DNA of 30,741 bases, taken from Ignavibacteria bacterium (GTDB lineage: Bacteria; Bacteroidota; Ignavibacteria; Kapaibacteriales; UBA4661). Of this stretch, positions 8,108-15,247 are shown piece after piece. The DNA lies in the NCBI GenBank assembly GCA_013298375.1, contig JAAFHM010000005.1, positions 1-30,741 on the forward strand, written 5' to 3'. Position numbers and translations under genes: made by a program. The notes beneath the pieces are model-generated. The model did no database searches. It was not told where the DNA came from and saw only the letters and a program-made list of their open reading frames with translations. Numbering within the stretch: the stretch's first letter is position 1; the number at the start of each line of letters is the position of its first letter.

Positions 8108-8890
8108 TTATTTCGCGCCTTCGACATCTCTGATAAGTCCGGCAGAAATATCGGCAAGTTTTTTGACATTTTCCTGTGGTACGGGTTTGCCTTTGTCAAC
8201 GCTGACGAGTGTTTTGACTTCGCCAAGTTTTGCGGTGATGCTTTTTACCAAGTCATTGCCTTTTGCCGTGCTGCTCAGACCATTCATTTCGCCAATCAGG
8301 TATTCGACAAGTTTTGGATTGCGAATGATGGAGGTCGCATCGGCGCTATAATTAGCAGCAAGTGATTTGGTAACAACATTCAAGCCTTCAAGCCAGCCAC
8401 CGATGGTAACGAGAATGGCAGCATCTTTATCAAGGCGGTTCAATTTTTCTTTAACGGTTGTTTGCTGGTCGTCGAGCATACCGCGTACTTCTAGCCATTT
8501 ACCTTGCTTGACAAGGGCAAACATTTTATCATTGAGCGATTGCTCAATGTTTGCATTGAGTTTGCCACTCAGTCCGGCAACGGTCGTTGCCATATCCGCG
8601 AATTTATTTTGATCTTTGCCTTGAATAGCGACAAATGCGTCGCAAATGCGGGTGCCAAGATTCAGCGCAATGGTGTACTTGTTGGCATAGCTGCTTTTTT
8701 TATTGAAGGTCGGCAGAGTTTTCCAATTCACTTGTGCTTTGGACAAACTATCCAAATTATGGAAAACAAGTGCTGACGGCGGCACATACACTTGGGTTGT
8801 TACTTGAGCATACGAGACAAGGCTCGACGCGAACATAGTCAAAACTGCTGCGGCAGAGACCATTACATAACGGACGCAAGAACATTTCAT
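8108..8890 (-). CDS. Secreted helical protein of unknown function
   Basis: Not recognised. A 260-residue protein with a signal peptide (positive 'KCSCVR', hydrophobic core 'VMVSAAAVLTMFASSLV', cleavage probably after SYAQ), so it is exported. The mature part is rich in Ala, Leu, Lys and Asp and looks mostly alpha-helical, with no cysteines apart from the one in 'TRICDAF' and no known catalytic motif. The start is the ATG at 8890, supported by a GAGGA Shine-Dalgarno 4 bases upstream; an ATG six codons further upstream is less well placed. It forms its own transcription unit, with a strong terminator directly downstream and the divergent SDR gene 359 bases away. Confidence 0.75.
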   Translation of the reverse strand: MKCSCVRYVMVSAAAVLTMFASSLVSYAQVTTQVYVPPSALVFHNLDSLSKAQVNWKTLPTFNKKSSYANKYTIALNLGTRICDAFVAIQGKDQNKFADMATTVAGLSGKLNANIEQSLNDKMFALVKQGKWLEVRGMLDDQQTTVKEKLNRLDKDAAILVTIGGWLEGLNVVTKSLAANYSADATSIIRNPKLVEYLIGEMNGLSSTAKGNDLVKSITAKLGEVKTLVSVDKGKPVPQENVKKLADISAGLIRDVEGAK

Positions 8891-9020
8891 ACAATCCTCA
8901 TTGAACAAATTAGGTGTGAAACAAGAGTATTAAAAATTTCGGTAAATTTGATGATACCAAACGTTATGGTATTAAGACAACAACTCAGTCCCAAAAGGTT
9001 TATGCAATCGGGTTTTGCCA

Positions 9021-9063
9021 TGCCGATACTGCCGAGAAAATGATTCTCGGCAATGCTTCGGCA
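9021..9063 (+). promoter_or_regulatory. Two-tier hairpin in the SDR upstream region
   Basis: Inner stem TGCCGAGAA (9030-9038) with TTCTCGGCA (9044-9052), 9 bp and a 5-base loop. Outer stem TGCCGA (9021-9026) with TCGGCA (9058-9063). No T-run follows, so it is not a terminator by itself. It could be part of a 5' leader RNA, a small RNA or a DNA operator; the function is unknown. Confidence 0.45.
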
Positions 9064-9198
9064 AATATAGTTAAAGTTTATGATTTTCCTATTGCAATCA
9101 TGCGGCAATATGCAGAGCGTTTTTTCACCTTGTTTTTCCTCAATATTCACCTATATTTACAATCTTGGCACAAATGCCTTTCGGCAGCAAATGTGCGC

Positions 9199-9218
9199 TC
9201 GTGGAACTATTTCCACGA
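9199..9218 (+). terminator. Terminator-like hairpin upstream of the SDR gene
   Basis: TCGTGGAA (9199-9206) pairs with TTCCACGA (9211-9218) around a 4-base loop and is followed by GACGTTTTGTTTTTC, a U-rich tail on the plus strand. It sits 31 bases before the SDR start with no gene before it on this strand, so it may attenuate the SDR transcript or end a short RNA. Confidence 0.6.
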
Positions 9219-9249
9219 GACGTTTTGTTTTTCACCGATTTCACTAATT

Positions 9250-10017
9250 ATGCAAATTCACGAGTTTGAACGCGGCTTACAAGGTCGTGTCGCAATTATC
9301 ACTGGTGCTGCCGTCGGCAATGGACGCGCCTTTTGCGAACGCCTCGCCGAAGAAGGCGCAATTATCGTCATTGCCGATATTGCCGATGCCAGCGAGACCG
9401 TTAAAGCAGCCGAGGCAATCGGCGCACGGGTTTTGAGTCTGAAAGTAGATGCCACCAATCCACAAGACGTTCAACAAATGGCTCAAACCGTGTTGAAGGA
9501 GTTTGGACGGATTGATATTCTCGTTCACAATGTCGGCAAATATGAGGAAGAACCTTTTGAACTCCTTTCGTTCGACCAGTGGCGGCAGATGCTCGACCTC
9601 AACTTAAATAGCCTTTTCTTGACGACCAAAGCCGTTCTTCCAGCCATGAAAGAAAAAGGCTTCGGGCGCATTATCGCCCTCTCCTCTGACACCGTGTGGC
9701 TGGGAACGCCGTATCTAACGCACTACGTTACAGCGAAAATGGGCGTGATAGGTTTTGTGCGATCTCTGGCAAGTGAAGTCGGCAAATATGGCATCACGGC
9801 AAACGCTATCACGGTTGGTCTCACGGCAATTCAACGCCCAGAACAGGGCGGGCGCGTGAGCAGCTCTATTTTAGAGCATATCCTCCCGACGCAAAGTGTG
9901 CAGCGCGGCGACGAGCCACACGATATTGCCAACGTCGTTACCTTTCTCGCACTTCCGGCTTCCGGCATTATCAATGGTCAAACACTCAATGTGGATGGCG
10001 GCGTAGCAAGGCACTGA
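9250..10017 (+). CDS. Short-chain dehydrogenase/reductase (SDR)
   Basis: A 255-residue classical SDR, a cytoplasmic NAD(P)(H)-dependent oxidoreductase. The glycine-rich motif TGAAVGNG is at 18-25, the structural NNAG motif appears as HNVG (93-96), the catalytic Ser is in ALSSD (S145/S146), and YVTAK gives Tyr159 and Lys163. 'GGVARH' at the C terminus and 'GQTLNVDGG' are typical of 3-oxoacyl-ACP reductase-like or sugar dehydrogenase members. The substrate cannot be assigned. An acidic D43 after the second strand hints at NAD(H) preference. The start is the ATG at 9250, where homology begins; the frame extends upstream to 9040 through the hairpin region, but that part looks non-coding. Confidence 0.9.
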   Translation: MQIHEFERGLQGRVAIITGAAVGNGRAFCERLAEEGAIIVIADIADASETVKAAEAIGARVLSLKVDATNPQDVQQMAQTVLKEFGRIDILVHNVGKYEEEPFELLSFDQWRQMLDLNLNSLFLTTKAVLPAMKEKGFGRIIALSSDTVWLGTPYLTHYVTAKMGVIGFVRSLASEVGKYGITANAITVGLTAIQRPEQGGRVSSSILEHILPTQSVQRGDEPHDIANVVTFLALPASGIINGQTLNVDGGVARH

Positions 10018-10066
10018 GATAAGAAAAATCGTTCTGTCTGGCTTGAAATCGTTCATCTTAAACGTT

Positions 10067-10087
10067 TTTGACAGAATATCTGTCAAA
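10067..10087. promoter_or_regulatory. Palindrome TTTGACAG-N5-CTGTCAAA, candidate operator
   Basis: A perfect 8-bp inverted repeat with a 5-base centre, 47 bases before the DUF4197 gene and 49 bases after the SDR stop. It has no T-run after it on the plus strand, so a protein-binding site or weak hairpin is likelier than a terminator. A direct repeat AAATCGTTC (10026-10034 and 10046-10054, 20 bases apart) lies just upstream. Confidence 0.4.
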
Positions 10088-10134
10088 CGAAACAACCAAA
10101 TGCAACCCTCATTTTTCATTTTTTTGAACACACT

Positions 10135-11016
10135 ATGAACTTCTCTCGCATTACGGCTCTTGTTACCGTTTCAACATTAGCATTGTCCGGCACTGCTTTG
10201 GCGCAAACAAAGAAAACGACCACGACGAAAAAATCAACATCGTCGAAATCGTCCAAAACGACAACGGCACCCGCCAAAACCACAGCGCCTGCGCCAGCAG
10301 CAACCACTCCAGCGCCAGCGCCAACGACTACTCCAACACCTACGCCCGCTCCAACCCCAGCGCCCACGCCCGCTCCTGCTGCTCCGACTCTTACGCCAAG
10401 CCTTGCCTCAAGTGGTTTGCAAGAAGCACTCACCAAAGGCATTCAAAAAGGCGTGGAACTGGTCTCGAAGCCCGATGGATACTTGGGCAATCCGCTTATT
10501 AAAATTCCCTTTCCACCAGAATTTAAAATGGTAGAAGACGGCGTTCGGAAAATTGGACTTGGGAACGTCGCTGACCAAGCCGTTACCTCTATGAATCGCG
10601 CTGCCGAGCAAGCCGGATCGGATGCCTTACCGATTTTCTTGGATGCTATCAAACAGTTGAATTTCAATGATGTTATGTCTATTCTAAACGGTAGCAATGA
10701 CCGCGCCGCAACGGATTTCCTTCAGCGCACAACGTCCGATCAGCTTGTCCAGAAATTCAAGCCAACTATTAGCGATGCACTCACCAAAGTAGAAGCCACG
10801 CGCTATTGGGGACAAATCACCCAAGCCTACAACCAGATTCCGTTTGTGCAAAAAGTGAACCCAGATTTATCCGATTACGTGACCAAACGCGCTATCGAAG
10901 GCTTATTCACGATGGTTGCGCAAGAAGAGAAAAATATTCGGCAAAATCCTGTTGCTCGCACCAGCGATGTTTTGCAACAAGTCTTTGGTGGAATCACCAA
11001 AAGTATTGGTAAGTAA
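10135..11016 (+). CDS. DUF4197 family exported protein
   Basis: A 293-residue protein with a signal peptide (MNFSRITALVTVSTLALSGTALAQ) and a Lys/Thr/Ser then Pro/Ala/Thr low-complexity linker (about 25-85). Its C-terminal domain matches DUF4197 by recognisable motifs: 'SGLQEALTKGIQKGVELVS..DGYLGNPLIKIPFP', 'SMNRAAEQA', 'PIFLDAIKQLNFNDVMSIL', 'TSDQLVQKFKP' and 'LDYVTKRA..GLF..VAQEEKNIR'-like sequence at the end. DUF4197 proteins are exported in many Gram-negative bacteria and have no established function. The linker is unusually long and could span peptidoglycan or attach the domain at the envelope. A terminator follows at 11029-11067, so the gene is probably monocistronic. Confidence 0.88.
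   Translation: MNFSRITALVTVSTLALSGTALAQTKKTTTTKKSTSSKSSKTTTAPAKTTAPAPAATTPAPAPTTTPTPTPAPTPAPTPAPAAPTLTPSLASSGLQEALTKGIQKGVELVSKPDGYLGNPLIKIPFPPEFKMVEDGVRKIGLGNVADQAVTSMNRAAEQAGSDALPIFLDAIKQLNFNDVMSILNGSNDRAATDFLQRTTSDQLVQKFKPTISDALTKVEATRYWGQITQAYNQIPFVQKVNPDLSDYVTKRAIEGLFTMVAQEEKNIRQNPVARTSDVLQQVFGGITKSIGK
10204..10388 (+). repeat. Low-complexity Thr/Lys then Pro/Ala/Thr coding tract
   Basis: A stretch of ACN, CCN and GCN codons within the DUF4197 gene encodes 'TTTTKKSTSSKSSK' and then short PAP, PTP and APTPAP repeats. The reverse strand has a long open frame made only of Gly/Val/Ala, which is a compositional artefact. Confidence 0.8.
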
Positions 11017-11028
11017 AAACGGAAGTAT

Positions 11029-11067
11029 ATCGGGAGTCCGCACGTGAATATTGGGCGGACTCCCGAT
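11029..11067 (+). terminator. Hairpin terminator after the DUF4197 gene
   Basis: ATCGGGAGTCCGC (11029-11041) pairs perfectly with GCGGACTCCCGAT (11055-11067), 13 bp with a 13-base loop, followed by GTGTTTTCC. It begins 12 bases after the stop. The T-run is short, so efficiency is uncertain. It also shows that the next gene starts downstream of it. Confidence 0.8.
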
Positions 11068-11113
11068 GTGTTTTCCCCCTGATTTGTCTTTTCTGCTTTT
11101 ACCAATGTTTGCC

Positions 11114-11329
11114 ATGAACGCATACCGCATAGAAACTCGCATTCCCGACAATCATCTTTTACATATTCCTGTTCCAACCTTTGCCACAGGCGAAAATGTC
11201 GAGGTGATTATTCTTACCAAAGACACAATTCCCCCTACTCTATCGTTATCTGCTCTGCACGGGACAGTGCTGCGGTACGATGACCCCACAGAGCCACTGC
11301 CGCCGGGCGATTGGGAGGCGTTGCCATGA
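11114..11329 (+). CDS. VapB-like antitoxin (DUF2281-type C terminus)
   Basis: A 71-residue protein directly before a PIN-domain toxin; the stop overlaps the toxin start by an ATGA junction. The N-terminal half (about 1-40) resembles a small beta-strand/helix DNA-binding or dimerisation unit. The C terminus 'LHGTVLRYDDPTEPLPPGDWEAL' has the 'G.v..Y.dP.EP....dWEal' pattern seen in antitoxins paired with VapC of this type; this tail normally blocks the PIN active site. The ATG at 11114 was preferred to the one at 11105 or the frame start at 11051, which lies inside the upstream terminator. Antitoxins of this kind often repress their own operon, but no operator was identified. Confidence 0.75.
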   Translation: MNAYRIETRIPDNHLLHIPVPTFATGENVEVIILTKDTIPPTLSLSALHGTVLRYDDPTEPLPPGDWEALP

Positions 11330-11715
11330 TTCTGTTGGATACGCATATTTGGGTATGGTATCTGAGTGACTCTTCAGCACTTGACAATCACACGAAGCGC
11401 ACTATTGCTGATAATGCGGGTGGCGGCTTTGCCGTGAGCATGATTTCTTATTGGGAGGTGGCTAAATTAGTGGAAGTACAAAGGATTCATCTTTCACAAC
11501 CTGTGGAAACGTGGCTGAATACAGCACTTTCCCACTCCAATATTCAGGCGATAAATCTCACAACGCGCATTATCGTTGAATCCACGCAATTACCCCAGCC
11601 ATTTCACCGCGACCCAGCCGATCAGATAATTGTGGCAACCGCACGGGTACTGGGGATTCCCATGCTGACAATGGATGGAAAAATTCTTGCGTATCCACAC
11701 GTACAAACTCTTTAG
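11326..11715 (+). CDS. vapC: VapC-family PIN-domain toxin
   Basis: A 129-residue PIN-domain ribonuclease, the likely toxin of a type II toxin-antitoxin pair. 'ILLDTHIWVWYL' contains the first metal ligand D5. E44 ('SYWEVAKL'), D96/D99 ('HRDPADQIIVATA') and D117 ('LTMDGKI') complete the acidic set expected for an Mg2+-dependent RNase, so it appears intact. Members of this family cut tRNA or rRNA; the target here is unknown. The start ATG at 11326 overlaps the antitoxin stop. A Lys/His-poor C terminus ending at 11715 matches the family length of about 125-135 residues. Confidence 0.9.
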   Translation: MILLDTHIWVWYLSDSSALDNHTKRTIADNAGGGFAVSMISYWEVAKLVEVQRIHLSQPVETWLNTALSHSNIQAINLTTRIIVESTQLPQPFHRDPADQIIVATARVLGIPMLTMDGKILAYPHVQTL

Positions 11716-11798
11716 TCTTTCCCACGACGGTACCTATACTGAGCCTTCTTTTCGTCAAAAATGCGCACCCTTTTACGCTATCATCGTCTCAAAACCGC

Positions 11799-13031
11799 AT
11801 GAAAACTCGCCTACTGACCACTCTCCTCTTCTCGGCAATGCTGCTTCTCACCAATCGTTGGCTTTCGTATCAAGAAGGCATTGATATTTTGAAAGCTGCT
11901 GATACGCACAGTTACATGACGATTGCCCAAGCTGCACCTGCATTGCCAAATCTTCCACCGGAAGCACTGTTGCCAACAAACCACACGGCGCGGTTTATCG
12001 TGCCATACTTGACGGGAGCGGTTGCGCATTTTACGGGGATTAGGCATGAATGGGTGTTTTTGCTGGCAACACTCTTGTTTTGTGCCGTCGTTATTTGGGC
12101 GTGTCACCAGATGTTCGAGGAATTACGGCTTGATACAACAGCTTACACGCTCTCTATGGCATTGCTCATTTTTAATCCGTATATGTTTCGGTATTATCTT
12201 GCTGTTCCGGCGATGGTCAACGATGTTGTTTTTGTTGCCGGACTGTCGCTCACGCTCTTGGGCTTGCTACGGGGCAGATTCCCGCTTGTTTTGGTTGGCG
12301 CTCTGACGGCACTTGCGGGACGGCAAAATGCGCTTGTTTTCCTTCCTGCCGTTGCGCTCTGGATGTTTTGGGGCGAGAAATGGCGCACAGGCGGTATCGT
12401 TCCTGCGTTGACGCGCTTTGGTATTGTGGCAGTCAGTGTTGTGGGGGTATATCTGGTCATTGGGCGCATTATTGCTCCTTTCAGTGTGCGAGGGATGGAG
12501 AGCGACGCTATTCTGGGATTGCTGCGCTGGGTGCTTGCGCCATCTGCCGGAAAAACAAAGGTTTTAGCGGAATATGGCTTACGGACGGTGATTTGTCTGC
12601 TATTTCCACTGTTTATTATGCTGGCAATCCTCCTAGAACGGCGCTTGAGTGGTCTATCCTTGAAAGCCGCTTTGATGCTGCTACCGCGTGAGTTTTGGTT
12701 TGCGTTGGCGTTTGTCGCCTCTCTCTACGGCTTTGCGTTTCTAGGCGGACCTGAACTCTTTATGAGCGGTGTCACGCGCTACGTCTCGCATACACTTCCG
12801 GCGATGATTCTTGTCTTTGGTTTCATGCTCAAATCTTACAGCTCATTTGGCGAAACAAAAAGTGCAACGATGATGATAAGCGCTCTTTGTGCTATGGGGT
12901 CGTTCCACCATATGACAACATTCGGCGGAACAACTTCCGATAGAGCAATGTATTTTGCGGTGATATACTGTATTCTTGCTATTTTTGCAGGTATGGTGGC
13001 GTTTGTGTCATTACACAGATATGATGATTGA
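11799..13031 (+). CDS. Polytopic membrane protein, possible GT-C-type glycosyltransferase
   Basis: A 410-residue protein with about nine to ten hydrophobic segments and no signal peptidase site. After the first segment a long loop holds 'AADTHSYMTIA' and 'ARFIVPYLTGAVAHFTG'. An acidic residue in this first periplasmic loop and a following Arg are typical of GT-C enzymes that use polyprenyl-phosphate sugars. I do not recognise a specific family. Two genes downstream is a DPM-like GT2 that could make such a polyprenyl-linked donor, which supports the idea but does not prove it. Transport or polymer assembly are alternatives. The start is the ATG at 11799; no Shine-Dalgarno is evident. Confidence 0.6.
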   Translation: MKTRLLTTLLFSAMLLLTNRWLSYQEGIDILKAADTHSYMTIAQAAPALPNLPPEALLPTNHTARFIVPYLTGAVAHFTGIRHEWVFLLATLLFCAVVIWACHQMFEELRLDTTAYTLSMALLIFNPYMFRYYLAVPAMVNDVVFVAGLSLTLLGLLRGRFPLVLVGALTALAGRQNALVFLPAVALWMFWGEKWRTGGIVPALTRFGIVAVSVVGVYLVIGRIIAPFSVRGMESDAILGLLRWVLAPSAGKTKVLAEYGLRTVICLLFPLFIMLAILLERRLSGLSLKAALMLLPREFWFALAFVASLYGFAFLGGPELFMSGVTRYVSHTLPAMILVFGFMLKSYSSFGETKSATMMISALCAMGSFHHMTTFGGTTSDRAMYFAVIYCILAIFAGMVAFVSLHRYDD

Positions 13032-13070
13032 TAAATAACGACGATATGCTTTTTCACAAAGGAGGTTATG

Positions 13071-13406
13071 ATGCAAGACGATAACAAAAAAATTATTGAA
13101 CTCCTTGCTGAATCGCTCCATGAACAGCGCGAAATGCGTCTGGAAATGCGAGGAATGCATTCGGAAATGCAAGGAATGCGTCTGGAAATAAACGAAATGC
13201 GCGGCGATATTCAACAACTTCAGCAAAGTGTTCGGGAATTACGCGAAGACTTCCGCGATGAGCAGCGTAGCACCCGCAATGCTATCTGGGAACTAACGCA
13301 GCTTTTGGAAAAAGTTGCCCTTGAGCCAATAACGCGACAAGGCATGGAGATTTCCGAGTTAAAGCAGCGTGTGAGCGTGTTAGAGCAGTCTCGCAAAGCC
13401 GCATAA
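13071..13406 (+). CDS. Small coiled-coil protein of unknown function
   Basis: A 111-residue protein that is almost wholly predicted coiled coil, rich in Glu, Arg, Gln and Met. Residues about 20-50 consist of imperfect repeats of the type 'EMRLEMRGMHS/EMQGMRLEI', visible in the DNA as repeated GAAATGCG/GGAATGC blocks. There is no signal peptide or membrane segment. It is preceded by a full AAAGGAGG Shine-Dalgarno at 13058-13065. Of two adjacent ATGs (13068 and 13071), the second has the better 5-base spacing. It sits between the GT-C-like and GT2 genes. No function can be assigned; a scaffold or multimerisation role is possible. Confidence 0.7.
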   Translation: MQDDNKKIIELLAESLHEQREMRLEMRGMHSEMQGMRLEINEMRGDIQQLQQSVRELREDFRDEQRSTRNAIWELTQLLEKVALEPITRQGMEISELKQRVSVLEQSRKAA

Positions 13407-13447
13407 AAGCCCAATTCAACCCCAAAAACATCATTTTTCGCAACAGC

Positions 13448-14611
13448 GTGGCTCAAAATACTATAACTCGCAAACCGCATAAACACTCCGTTTCTTTCGT
13501 CATTCCGTGTTTGAATGAAGAAAAGGTTTTGCCCTACGTTCTGACAAAAATTAAGCATCTTCAGGATAATGTTCTCACTGACCGTCGCGTGGAAATTATC
13601 GTTTCCGACAATGGTTCCACCGACCGCTCTGTGGAAGTGGCGGAATCCTTCGGCGCACGAGTGATTCACTGCCCGCAGCGCGGCTATGGCGCAGCGCTTC
13701 AATGCGGCATTTACGGCGCGGAGTGCGAGGCGGTAATTTTTGCCGATGCCGACGATACCTACGATTTTTTAGAAGCTCCCACGCTCTTGCACAAACTCGA
13801 TGAAGGGTACGAAATCGTGCTGGGGTCGCGTCTGCAAGGAACGGTTCACGAAGGCGCAATGCCATTTTTACACCGCTACATCGGGACTCCCGTGCTGACA
13901 TGGCTTATCAACACGCTGTATGCAAAAGGCGATTATCGCCTGACAGACTGTAATTCCGGTTTTCGATGCTTCCGCAAAGACGCATTTATGCAGTGGGGCG
14001 TAAAAAGTCCGGGAATGGAGTTTGCCTCAGAAATGATTGTGAAAGTAATGAAATCCGGTGCAGATATTACCGAAGTCCCCGCTTCGCTTTCGCCCGACAA
14101 ACCCGGACGACATCCGCATTTGCGGACATGGCGCGATGGTATGCGGCATCTGCTCCAAATCGTTTTGGAATCGCCGGAACTCTTCAATACCGTCGGAAGC
14201 GCATTATGGCTGGCTTCGTGGCTGGTTCTTTTGGTAGGCTTGGCGACGGGTCCCGTGAGTGTGGGAATATTCTCGGTCTTGGGCATTCATACGATGATGT
14301 TTGCGCTTTTGGGCAGTATTTTTGGGCTGGCATTTTGGGCGGTGGGCTTGTTTATTTCGGCAAAACATCCATCCTCGGTGCGGCTCTACACGACGTTTAA
14401 TGCTTGGCAGGAAGACCGCCTTTTCTGGTTTTCCTTTTGGTTTGGAGCGCTCAGTGTAGCATTTTTATTGGCAATCGTCGTGCGCTGGGGCATGGGTGGC
14501 TTTGCGAATTTAGCGCTTGAGCGCGAAACCTTGGCGGTGATTGCCTTTGGTGCAAACGGAATTTTGCTTGTGGCAAATGTGCTGACGGCTCATTTGATTA
14601 AGCGATTGTAA
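13448..14611 (+). CDS. Family 2 glycosyltransferase, DPM/DPG-like, with C-terminal membrane domain
   Basis: A 387-residue protein. Residues 14 to about 245 are a GT-A-fold GT2 catalytic domain: SFVIPCLNEE at the first strand, IVSDNGSTD, and ADADDTYDF containing the metal-binding DxD-like motif. This pattern is typical of dolichol/undecaprenyl-phosphate mannose or glucose synthases, which build the lipid-linked sugar donor. The C-terminal 130 residues form about four to five transmembrane helices. It starts with GTG at 13448, since no Met occurs before the conserved strand. A plausible partner is the GT-C-like protein encoded at 11799. The exact sugar is unknown. Confidence 0.85.
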   Translation: MAQNTITRKPHKHSVSFVIPCLNEEKVLPYVLTKIKHLQDNVLTDRRVEIIVSDNGSTDRSVEVAESFGARVIHCPQRGYGAALQCGIYGAECEAVIFADADDTYDFLEAPTLLHKLDEGYEIVLGSRLQGTVHEGAMPFLHRYIGTPVLTWLINTLYAKGDYRLTDCNSGFRCFRKDAFMQWGVKSPGMEFASEMIVKVMKSGADITEVPASLSPDKPGRHPHLRTWRDGMRHLLQIVLESPELFNTVGSALWLASWLVLLVGLATGPVSVGIFSVLGIHTMMFALLGSIFGLAFWAVGLFISAKHPSSVRLYTTFNAWQEDRLFWFSFWFGALSVAFLLAIVVRWGMGGFANLALERETLAVIAFGANGILLVANVLTAHLIKRL

Positions 14612-14629
14612 AGCCTTGTGGGTATAATT

Positions 14630-15247
14630 ATGGCGTATAAAGATTTTACGTTAGACGATTTAGCAGAGCGTTTCGGCGTAACGAATCGCATCGGTTCGCT
14701 TTTTCCTGTGCTGCCTCCGCTTGAAATTAGTTCTGCCTTGCGCGATGCACTGGAAACCGCACAAGAACTGCGTTTAGTAAGCGAAAAAGCCAAATGTGAA
14801 GCTGTAGTCTTTCCGTTGCTTGTGGATTTGCGGAAAAAGAATGGTAAATTTTTTATGATTCATTCGGGCGAATCGCTGAATGCTGATGCAAAGCGCGGTT
14901 TGAAGGGTGAATGCGATTTTATTCTCGCCAAAGACACCCAATCGCTCACCATCAACGCCCCGATTATGCAAATTGTCGAGGCAAAACGCAATGATTTTGA
15001 TATTGGTATTCCTCAGTGTGCCGCGCAATTACTGGGCGCACAGATTGTCAACGCAAAAAAAGGTACACCGATGGAGGCTATTTACGGATGCGTGACCACG
15101 CTCAACGATTGGATATTTATGCGCTTAGAAGGCAGTGAGATTGTTGTTCATCGGCGCACGTATTTTTTGGCAGAAATTGGTGAAATTTTGGCAGTGTTTC
15201 AGCATATTTTGGACAAGTACAAGCATTTATCTACGTCGGAGCATTGA
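14630..15247 (+). CDS. Uncharacterised protein with predicted PD-(D/E)XK nuclease-like core
   Basis: A 205-residue protein resembling a hypothetical family I recall mainly from cyanobacteria and other environmental bacteria. The core shows the PD-(D/E)XK pattern: E57 ('KCEAVV'), D96 ('GECDFILA'), E117 and K119 ('MQIVEAKRND'), followed by Q129 ('PQCAAQLLGAQI'). This order resembles the N-terminal nuclease region of type I restriction HsdR subunits. There is no HsdR helicase or methylase nearby. The start is the ATG at 14630. Its stop TGA overlaps the next gene's ATG (ATGA), implying translational coupling with the HI0074-like protein. Nuclease activity is an inference from the motif; it may instead be a non-catalytic relative. 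Confidence 0.65.
   Translation: MAYKDFTLDDLAERFGVTNRIGSLFPVLPPLEISSALRDALETAQELRLVSEKAKCEAVVFPLLVDLRKKNGKFFMIHSGESLNADAKRGLKGECDFILAKDTQSLTINAPIMQIVEAKRNDFDIGIPQCAAQLLGAQIVNAKKGTPMEAIYGCVTTLNDWIFMRLEGSEIVVHRRTYFLAEIGEILAVFQHILDKYKHLSTSEH

Larger units (their letters stand above)
8891..9249. other. 359-base divergent intergenic region with RNA-like structures
   Basis: It separates the minus-strand secreted-protein gene from the plus-strand SDR. It holds a nested hairpin (9021-9063) and a terminator-like hairpin (9199-9218, plus strand). A 55-codon-scale frame beginning with the ATG at 9080 overlaps the terminator and looks non-coding. Promoters for both genes must lie here, but I cannot place them with confidence. 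Confidence 0.6.

Noticed and set aside
9040..9249. 70-residue N-terminal extension of the SDR
   Set aside because: The SDR fold begins at the ATG at 9250; the extension crosses a terminator-like hairpin and lacks signal-peptide or coding features.
10116..10442. Gly/Val/Ala-rich minus-strand frame
   Set aside because: It mirrors the Pro/Ala/Thr coding repeats of the DUF4197 gene and is a compositional artefact.
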